Below are positions 58,098 through 64,000 of a stretch of DNA of 64,000 bases, piece after piece. A program made the translations under genes and the position numbers. The DNA is from Stieleria varia (GTDB lineage: Bacteria > Planctomycetota > Planctomycetia > Pirellulales > Pirellulaceae), in assembly GCF_038443385.1 (NCBI RefSeq), contig NZ_CP151726.1:5456001-5520000 (forward strand). The letters are read 5' to 3'. Positions within the stretch are counted from its first letter, which is position 1; every line of letters starts with the position of its first letter. The notes beneath the pieces were generated by a model that saw nothing but the letters and a program-made list of their open reading frames with translations, was not told the DNA's origin and did no database searches.

Positions 58098-58239
58098 TCA
58101 ATGAATGGACATGAACACTGAACAACAAGACGTGCGTGTTCGATCGAGAATGAACTCTAGCGTGCCACGGCTGGATTTGCACGATGCCATGGCGTCAAGT
58201 TCATCCGCTATTCTTCCGTTCTTAACATTCCACCTCGTT

Positions 58240-58347
58240 GCAACTTATCTTTAGGGTAGTGGATCTTGTTAAAGATCCTGTAGCGGTGGGATCTTTAACA
58301 AGATCCACTACGGCAAACCCTAACTTCTAGCTGTCCCAGACCACTAG
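58240..58347. mobile_element. CTAG-bounded 140-bp family, left-truncated copy
   Basis: The sequence CAACTTATCTTTAGGGTAGT and GGATCTTGTTAAAGATCCTG matches 53833-53900 in the same orientation. The right end is TGTCCCAGACCACTAG, while the left CTAGTGGTCTGGGA is missing. The internal palindrome is more perfect here (GATCTTGTTAAAGATCC / GGATCTTTAACAAGATC-like). Its final CTAG (58344-58347) is also the first base set of the next element. Confidence 0.75.
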
Positions 58348-58476
58348 TGCATCGTCCAGACTTGATTTTGGGGTTAGTCGTTTTGGCGATAGCCACGGTT
58401 GAGTTGCGAAAACCGTGGCTAACGCCAAAACGGCTCATTGATCGAACCCGCGTTCTAAGACTGGACGAAGCACTAG
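58344..58476 (-). mobile_element. 133-bp CTAG-bounded element, copy 3 (inverted)
   Basis: Reverse complement matches copies 1 and 2 at 8817-9100 with scattered mismatches. Ends are CTAGTGCATCGTCCAG and (reversed) CTAGTGCTTCGTCCAG. It shares its CTAG with the neighbouring element of the other family. Confidence 0.85.
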
Positions 58477-58574
58477 ACGTACGCGAGCATCTCGCCAAAG
58501 CGAGTCAAATCAAGTCCGGCCATGACAGTGCCTTTTTCTCTTCAAACTCATTCTCTCTTCACACGACTGTTTTC

Positions 58575-59744
58575 CTAAGCTCCGCGAGCGACGCCAAGCC
58601 AGCCAGTTTTTAGCCCCGCCATCGTATAAACCATTTGCTTTCCAACATAAGGCAAATGCGGCATCACGGGCAGCGAAACGTCACGCCCGAATTGCAACAC
58701 ACGATTTGAGGTTTGGAAAAAGGGCGTCAACATCCCGGTCAATACGCTGTAGTAGCCCGTCGTTGATCGACGCAAAGTTTCATAGGCGGCATACGCATCT
58801 CGGTAGTCTGCATGAATCGACATTTGCTCGGCCAACACCGCCGCATCCACCAACGCCAAATTCAATCCCTGCCCCAAGTGCGGACTCGTCGCGTGGGCCG
58901 CGTCGCCGATGAAGGCCACCCGCCCCTGCGTTACGCGGTGCATCCGACTATTGAGATAGGTCGCGTACGTCACTTCCGCAAGCGATTTGATCTCCGCAAT
59001 CGCTTCTTCCGCCAACGGAAAAAAATCAACCACCTGACGTTTCCAAGCGTCCAATCCGTTTGCTCGCACGCTTGGCTCGTCGGTCTTTTTCAAACCCCAA
59101 AAGAAGCTGCAGCGTCCATCTCCCACTGGCAACAACCCCATCAACCGTCCGCATCGTCCCACGACCTGCAGCAGTCGATCCTGCGGCCCCGAGTAAGGAC
59201 CGATCGTCCACAACGCTGCGTCCGGATACTCGCGAATCGATCGCGTCAAACCAGAGTGCTCACGCAGTCGCGACCGAGATCCATCCGCCGCGATCAATAG
59301 ATCAAAACTGCCTTTACTCTCACCGTCGTTTCCGATCAGTTCAACGCCATCGTCCGTCGCCACGTAGCTGGTTATCAGTTGCCCTTCGCGAATCTGCACG
59401 CCCGCGTTTGCGCACCGATCAAACAGAATTTGAAAGATGTGACTGCGCAGCACGCCCAGTCCGAACAATTCGCCAGAGACCTTTTTGTAAGGCAGATGCA
59501 CCAGTGTGCGGCCCGACCGATGCTGTGCCAGCAAGTTGCTGATCTTCGCCGTCTTCAGCGCCACTTCATCCAGCACTCCCAACCGCGCCAGTACCGCCTG
59601 TCCGCTAGGCTGCAACAAAATGCCTGCTCCAATCGGACCACATTTGCCCGCCTGTTCAAAAAGCGTCACCAAGTGCCCCTGATCAGCCAGCTGCCAAGCC
59701 ACTGCCGTTCCCGCAATCCCGCTCCCCACCACAGCAATGTTCAT
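58575..59744 (-). CDS. FAD-dependent monooxygenase (UbiH/PHBH-like)
   Basis: Flavoprotein of 389 residues. N-terminal FAD-binding GxGxxG: IAVVGSGIAGTAVAWQLADQ. The second FAD motif DLLIAADGSRSRLREHSGLT is the DG fingerprint, and the third is RVAFIGDAAHATSPHLGQGL, the GD motif with substrate-side glycine cluster. The length is normal for the group, which hydroxylates aromatic or polyketide-like substrates with NAD(P)H. There is no signal peptide and no partner gene that would reveal the substrate. The gene lies between repeats and is monocistronic. Confidence 0.9.
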   Translation of the reverse strand: MNIAVVGSGIAGTAVAWQLADQGHLVTLFEQAGKCGPIGAGILLQPSGQAVLARLGVLDEVALKTAKISNLLAQHRSGRTLVHLPYKKVSGELFGLGVLRSHIFQILFDRCANAGVQIREGQLITSYVATDDGVELIGNDGESKGSFDLLIAADGSRSRLREHSGLTRSIREYPDAALWTIGPYSGPQDRLLQVVGRCGRLMGLLPVGDGRCSFFWGLKKTDEPSVRANGLDAWKRQVVDFFPLAEEAIAEIKSLAEVTYATYLNSRMHRVTQGRVAFIGDAAHATSPHLGQGLNLALVDAAVLAEQMSIHADYRDAYAAYETLRRSTTGYYSVLTGMLTPFFQTSNRVLQFGRDVSLPVMPHLPYVGKQMVYTMAGLKTGWLGVARGA

Positions 59745-59961
59745 ATCAACTTTCTTTCGATAGGTGTTACCGGCCTCGCTGCGGTCGTAGTTCTCGCCTT
59801 TTTGGGGCCGGAATGTGGTCGTATTTTAGCGTAATTCTTACACCGTGAATTCGGTACACTTTCTCCCGCCCTCGCAGCCTGCACCTCGCACCCCGATTTT
59901 CAAAAAATCTAAATCGTACCCCGCTTCTACCTCGCCCCTTTTCAAACGCGTTTGCATGTAA

Positions 59962-60501
59962 ATGGGAGGGCACATGGGTGGCCTTTCTCGCCCACTGTTC
60001 TTCTCATGCGAACTTGGGGGAGCCATGGTGACGCGATGGATTTTTGCTTCCACAATACAACGCGACCAACAGCTCGCCTTGCTCAAATGTTCCCCCTGTC
60101 CACACTGCAAGCACACCGGGACGTTGAATCGACACGGCGTCCTCAAAGGCTACGACGAGCAGAATTTCAAGCACAAATCCGTCCGAGCGATACGCATCTT
60201 TTGCAGCAATCGTGGAAACGCCAACGGCTGCGGTAAAACTTTCAGCGTTTGGATCGCTGACAAAGCTGCCCGCTGCCCGTATCTCCCTGTCGCCTGTCCG
60301 GCCAAGGGAAAGATCGAACGCTTCTTTCGCCGAGTCCGCGATCCGTTCTTGATCGACCTGCGTGGCCGAAAGATCGTGCTGCGTCACGAACGTCATCGCG
60401 ATGGCGACGTGATCGTCTACGAAGGTGGCCGCCGGATCGGTAAGGCCCGCCTGCTGGACGCCGTGGCCAACGGCATGATGCGACGGAAAGAAACCTCGTG
60501 A
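59962..60501 (+). pseudogene. chimeric transposase remnant
   Basis: A 179-codon frame joining two unrelated-looking parts. Residues 22-105 have a zinc-ribbon-like start (CSPCPHCKHTGTLNRHGVLK) and a second Cys pair (FCSNRGNANGCGK), as in the N-terminus of some transposases. From about residue 113 (AKGKIERFFRRVRDPFLIDL) the sequence resembles the end of an IS481/Mu-type integrase core and its C-terminal domain (VIVYEGGRRIGKARLLDAVA). The central DDE catalytic part is missing. The likely start is ATG 60025. The stop TGA at 60499-60501 sits inside a repeat start, GTGAGCCTCGGGCGC. Confidence 0.6.
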
Positions 60502-60575
60502 GCCTCGGGCGCTAGCCGTGGGCCCCGCACCACAATCCGCACCTCGGTGCCTCGTGGCCTCGGGCGCTAGGCGTC
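60497..60575. repeat. degraded GTGAGCCTC...GCTAGCC palindromes
   Basis: Starts GTGAGCCTCGGGCGCTAGCC and repeats CCTCGGGCGCTAGGCG. It belongs to the same style as 48730-48836, without the flanking MITE arms. Confidence 0.55.
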
Positions 60576-60686
60576 GATTGGCACGAAGACAGTCTGCGCA
60601 TATCAGCCGCCACGCGATAGCGTCCGGTTCTCACGCCTGTCATCGGGAACCGGACGCTATCGCGTGCCGGCTGATGAATCATCCGC
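60576..60686. repeat. CGCGATAGCGTCCGGTTC palindrome element, copy 2
   Basis: Arms 60601-60630 and 60646-60675, with the flank GATTGGCACGAAGACAGTCT shared with 35080-35186. The right end continues ATGAATCATCC, shared with 29281. Confidence 0.8.
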
Positions 60687-60912
60687 GCCTAGCCGTGGGC
60701 CCAGTACCACAATCCGCACCACTCGTCCACTCTGGCTTCTCCCCCAGCTTTTCTGGGGGAGAAGGGCTGGGGATGAGGGGGCTGAGCGCTGAAACGTTGC
60801 TTCACCCAACACGCATCCATCCCAAGCGACTTCGCGCACGAAAAGCCAACTTCAAACTTCACTCCTCCCACTTCAAACTTCCACCCATGATTCGATCCTA
60901 CTTTCTCTGATT

Positions 60913-61104
60913 AGCAGCTCCTTCCGTCGAGCTTGTCTCGGCGGAGGAAACAACTGACGGCTACTTGCCCAAGCCAACAAAACTTCCCCACCGCCCGCGA
61001 ATCGCCTTTGGCGATTCGCGGGCGGTGGGGAAGTGAATGCGATTGTGTTACCGGGTAGCTGTCAGTTGTTGCTCCGAACCGGGGCAAGCCCGGCGGAAGC
61101 AAAG
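60913..61104. mobile_element. ~190-bp element with ~45-bp inverted ends and a central 25-bp perfect hairpin
   Basis: The segment CTTCCGTCGAGCTTGTCTCG and following AACAACTGACGGCTAC near 60920 match in inverse orientation GTAGCTGTCAGTTGTT and GGGCAAGCCCGGCGGAAG near 61058-61104. The middle is ACTTCCCCACCGCCCGCGAA (60982-61006) with its perfect complement at 61010-61034 and a 3-base loop. No ORF is convincing. Confidence 0.75.
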
Positions 61105-61207
61105 AATCCATCTTGCGTCGACCGTGAATGCCGCCAGCCGCAACCTTTTGCAGCCCGGCTTTCGACAGCCAAGCGTCCCCATAACTACCCCCGTCCCATT
61201 TTCTCGT

Positions 61208-61320
61208 CCGTTCGGTCTGACGAGAACCGACCCCGGAGGCGGTCGCAGCCCAGATTCCGAGAAGTCTGCGACACCCTGCGGGGTCGATTCAACATGGTCG
61301 TCGCATACCACGGGTGCGCC
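61208..61320 (+). repeat. interspersed repeat shared with 8450-8590
   Basis: Same as the earlier copy, here ending 12 bases before the stop of the RHS gene on the other strand. Confidence 0.75.
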
Positions 61321-61331
61321 TTATTGCTCGT

Positions 61332-64000
61332 TCAGTAATTATAACTGCCGATGCCGACACTAAATCCGACTTGTATGGAGTAACTATACCCTATATCGAC
61401 GAAGCCGCGTCCCTGCTTTTGCGCAATTCCTGCCCCAGCCGATGTGTCGGCATAGAATGAATAGCCATAGGCAAAACCATAGTTAACGACCGATCCCCCT
61501 CGGGATCCATTGGCAAAGGGAGTTAAGCCAGACTGGCCATTTCCAAAACCACTCGCCTCAATCCCAAGCCCGATGCTGGTGTAAAAACCAGCAAATCCAG
61601 CAGCCGAACTGCCAAACAACAACGGGGTGTTTACTGTCGCATCACCTATCGAACCGCCCAAGATGCTTTCGACGTTGAACTGATCTTGTTTAATATTCTT
61701 AACTGCTTTTCTCTCCAATGACTTTCGGTTCGGCGTTCCTTTTGGAAAGCTCTTTCCTGCATATTTTTTTAACCTCGACTGTGCCAATGCTTTGCTAGAC
61801 GCACCTTGGAGGCTGTTACCACCTCCAAGAATCTCCTCAGCGAAAGTCAAGACAAAGATTTCACTGACTTCATCCTTGTAGGGCGCACTCAAGAACGCAG
61901 CCAAACCCAGCGATAATTTCCCATAACCGAGCGAGAGAGTCGGCCCGTTCCATTCCAACGTCCCGTAGAGTTGTCGCAGCGCCGTTCCTACCAAGGCTTG
62001 ACCCACCGCAAGGCTAAGGATTACTTTTTGCTGAATCGACAAACCAACGATTTGCTCGGTCAGTGGGCTAAGCCCAGTTGGATCGTCAAGATTCACAGGG
62101 TCGTTCCATGCGTATGCATAGTCGTGATGGCTTTGCGGCAACCATTCAAGTCCTTCTGCTAAATCAGGCGACAGGAATAGGCCATCGCGGGCAGAATAGA
62201 ACCGCGCCTGCAAGTAGTAAAGTCCCGAGAAGGCATCGTAGGTTTGGCCATTCATCCCGATGGTTAGACCAGGGTATAATTCTTCTAGCGGTTCTCCAAA
62301 TGCATCATAGGTTTGAGAGAATCGAGTAACTCCATTCGCTGCCGTACCGATCCGGATACTGCCACGCGAATCGGCAACCGCATAGATGGTCTCATCTTTG
62401 GTCGTTGACACCAATCCGTTTGAGTAGGTGTGACTTTCAATGACATTGCTATCGGAATCGATCGTTTCAAGTACAGTTAAATCGCCGCGGGTTACATCGT
62501 AGATCAAGTCAATTCTCTCGCCGTCCCGAATGATCGCCGTACGCACGCCGAAGCTATCGTAAAGGTATTCTTCCGTCATCGTGACACCGGCGGCTGTGAC
62601 GGTAACCTTCGTCAATCGTCCTGCATCGTCCCAGAGATATCGCGTCACGTTGTCTTGGTCGATTAGACGTTCGGCTATTTGCCCATCGTCGGTATACGCA
62701 AATTGAATCGTCGCATCGTTCGTTTCAATTCGTAGCAGGCGATCATTCTTGTCGTAAAAATAGGATTCGATTCGAGTCCCGTTGACGGTCTTTGCGAGGC
62801 GATTTCCAACCGCATCGTATCGATACTCGATAAGTGTCTCGACACCGAAGGAATCGGTGCGTTTCTCACTGCTCAGCGCACCAGATGCAATATAGGTAAA
62901 CTCAGTCACCGAACCGTCATGCAGCGTTTCGCTAACCAACCGTCCGCTGGTTGAATATCGATAAACGAATTGTTGCAATACTTGTCCGTCTGCCCCACGA
63001 AGACTTTGTTGAGCGACAAAGCCATCATCGTTATAAACGACTTGCTGTGTGGTCGCATTTGGAAACTGCGTCTCGACAAGGCGTTCCAGATTATCGTAGG
63101 TGTAGGAGGTAATGCCACCTGATGTGTCTTGTACCGTCGCGACCAATCCCGTAGGGGTGTAGGTATATCGCCGAGTCCCACCAGGCGTTTCGATCGATGC
63201 AACTTGTCCGTTGGTGGTATACGTATACTGCGCGGTACGCCCGCTGGGTAAAGTTTGCGTATCAACCCGACCAAAACTGTCATAAGCAAAGGTCGATTGT
63301 TGACTAGAATCACCGACCGACGCGAGGTATCCTTTTTCGTCGTAGACAAAGTCTACGACTGGAAGATTGCCGCCGGTCCGTTGTGTCACTCTGCCAAATT
63401 CGTCGTAAACGATCTTCGTAGAGATGCCGGAGGGTTGCACGATCTCGGTAAGTTCTCCTCTAGCGTTGAACTTGTATTCGAGAATCGAGCCATCGGGGCG
63501 CTCCAGACGCGTTCGGTTTCCAAGTTTATCGTAACCATACGTAGTTTCCCGACCAAGCGAGTCTGTAAAACTGACGACTCGTCCAAACTCGTCCCGCTCA
63601 TAGGTCGTCGCGTGACCGTCGGCATCAATAACTTGGGTTAAGTTTCCATCGAGGTCATACGAGTACCGACTTAACAGGATACCGTCTTGGTATTCCGCGA
63701 TTAGGTTGCCGACTTGGTCATATTCAAACTCAATGTCTGAGCCATTGGACAACTCAGTGCGTATAAGTTGTCCCACCTCATCATACACCACGCTTCCTGA
63801 TTTACCGTTTGCTGTTTCACTGGTGACGCGCCCGACTGCATCATACTGGAGTGTTTGTTTTTCGGCTCCCGCAGTCACGCCCGTTCGCCGACCGGCAGCG
63901 TCGTATTCGAAGTTAGAAAGCGACCCATTGGCGTCACTGACACCAATGATGCGGCCATTCTTGTCATAGGAAAGTGTCTCCGGACTGCCGGCCACATTCC
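61332..64000 (-). CDS. RHS/YD-repeat protein, 3' part (cut by window end)
   Basis: The C-terminal 888 or more residues of a large RHS-type protein; the 5' end is outside the window. Many YD repeats are visible (for example YDAAGRRTGVTAG, YDAVGRVTSETANGKSG, YDEFGRVTQRTGG). The RHS core follows: YDAFSGLYYLQARFYSARDG and AYAWNDPVNLDDPTGLSPLT, with the usual DPxGL end near residue 640. Behind it lies a 246-residue variable C-terminus with no toxin motif I recognise: a Lys-rich middle (AQSRLKKYAGKSFPKG) and a Gly/Tyr/Ser-rich end (VGFSVGIGSYNY). No immunity-type gene follows. Secreted surface protein or polymorphic toxin; the choice is open. Confidence 0.88.
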   Translation of the reverse strand, partial: NVAGSPETLSYDKNGRIIGVSDANGSLSNFEYDAAGRRTGVTAGAEKQTLQYDAVGRVTSETANGKSGSVVYDEVGQLIRTELSNGSDIEFEYDQVGNLIAEYQDGILLSRYSYDLDGNLTQVIDADGHATTYERDEFGRVVSFTDSLGRETTYGYDKLGNRTRLERPDGSILEYKFNARGELTEIVQPSGISTKIVYDEFGRVTQRTGGNLPVVDFVYDEKGYLASVGDSSQQSTFAYDSFGRVDTQTLPSGRTAQYTYTTNGQVASIETPGGTRRYTYTPTGLVATVQDTSGGITSYTYDNLERLVETQFPNATTQQVVYNDDGFVAQQSLRGADGQVLQQFVYRYSTSGRLVSETLHDGSVTEFTYIASGALSSEKRTDSFGVETLIEYRYDAVGNRLAKTVNGTRIESYFYDKNDRLLRIETNDATIQFAYTDDGQIAERLIDQDNVTRYLWDDAGRLTKVTVTAAGVTMTEEYLYDSFGVRTAIIRDGERIDLIYDVTRGDLTVLETIDSDSNVIESHTYSNGLVSTTKDETIYAVADSRGSIRIGTAANGVTRFSQTYDAFGEPLEELYPGLTIGMNGQTYDAFSGLYYLQARFYSARDGLFLSPDLAEGLEWLPQSHHDYAYAWNDPVNLDDPTGLSPLTEQIVGLSIQQKVILSLAVGQALVGTALRQLYGTLEWNGPTLSLGYGKLSLGLAAFLSAPYKDEVSEIFVLTFAEEILGGGNSLQGASSKALAQSRLKKYAGKSFPKGTPNRKSLERKAVKNIKQDQFNVESILGGSIGDATVNTPLLFGSSAAGFAGFYTSIGLGIEASGFGNGQSGLTPFANGSRGGSVVNYGFAYGYSFYADTSAGAGIAQKQGRGFVDIGYSYSIQVGFSVGIGSYNY

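Overview
The window looks like chromosome from a planctomycete of the Pirellulaceae (Rhodopirellula-like). The reasons are paired exported sulfatases, a DUF1559 protein, a planctomycete-type Lys/Ala histone-like protein, an Alternative Complex III/caa3 oxidase cluster, moderately high GC, and convergent gene ends packed with REP/MITE-like palindromes. No rRNA, tRNA or CRISPR array was found. This assignment comes from reading the sequence, not from a database match.

Layout. 1-7.1 kb: a PepSY membrane protein, two exported sulfatases flanking an FG-GAP repeat protein, and the ribosome-assembly GTPase der. 7.3-12 kb: a family-4 uracil-DNA glycosylase, a block of palindromic repeats, a repeat-truncated GNAT gene and a degenerate MurE paralogue. 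12.0-27.4 kb (minus strand): one uninterrupted 11-gene respiratory block reading actA-actB-actC-actDE-actF-small membrane protein-sco-coxB-coxA-coxC-coxD. Quinol oxidation by Alternative Complex III is thereby coupled to an A2-type caa3 oxygen reductase. 27.6-39.9 kb: housekeeping genes (folK with an unknown extension, DUF1559, tkt, surE, guaA, ettA) and a histone-like protein. 40-53.8 kb: an uncharacterised protein of about 1413 residues, a sugar isomerase/epimerase, a double-DUF3467 protein, maf, a DUF1573 protein, a lipase-like hydrolase, an EAL-HDOD protein, two overlapping lipoprotein genes and a Tat-exported protein. 53.8-64 kb: a repeat-rich accessory region with an orphan terminator-capped transcript candidate, an MFS/spermidine-synthase fusion, a flavin monooxygenase, a transposase remnant and the C-terminal part of an RHS/YD-repeat protein that runs off the window end.

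The most unusual material is in three places. (1) The respiratory block has an ActD-ActE fusion ending in a roughly 220-residue Ala/Glu/Lys helix, plus several His-rich segments. (2) At least six families of short non-autonomous inverted-repeat elements are present. Two of them are bounded by CTAG, one is nested inside another, and several supply start codons, stop codons or C-termini to host genes. (3) An orphan small transcript candidate (54111-54416) has a promoter, an extended Shine-Dalgarno site, a 13-codon ORF, serial hairpins and an intrinsic terminator.
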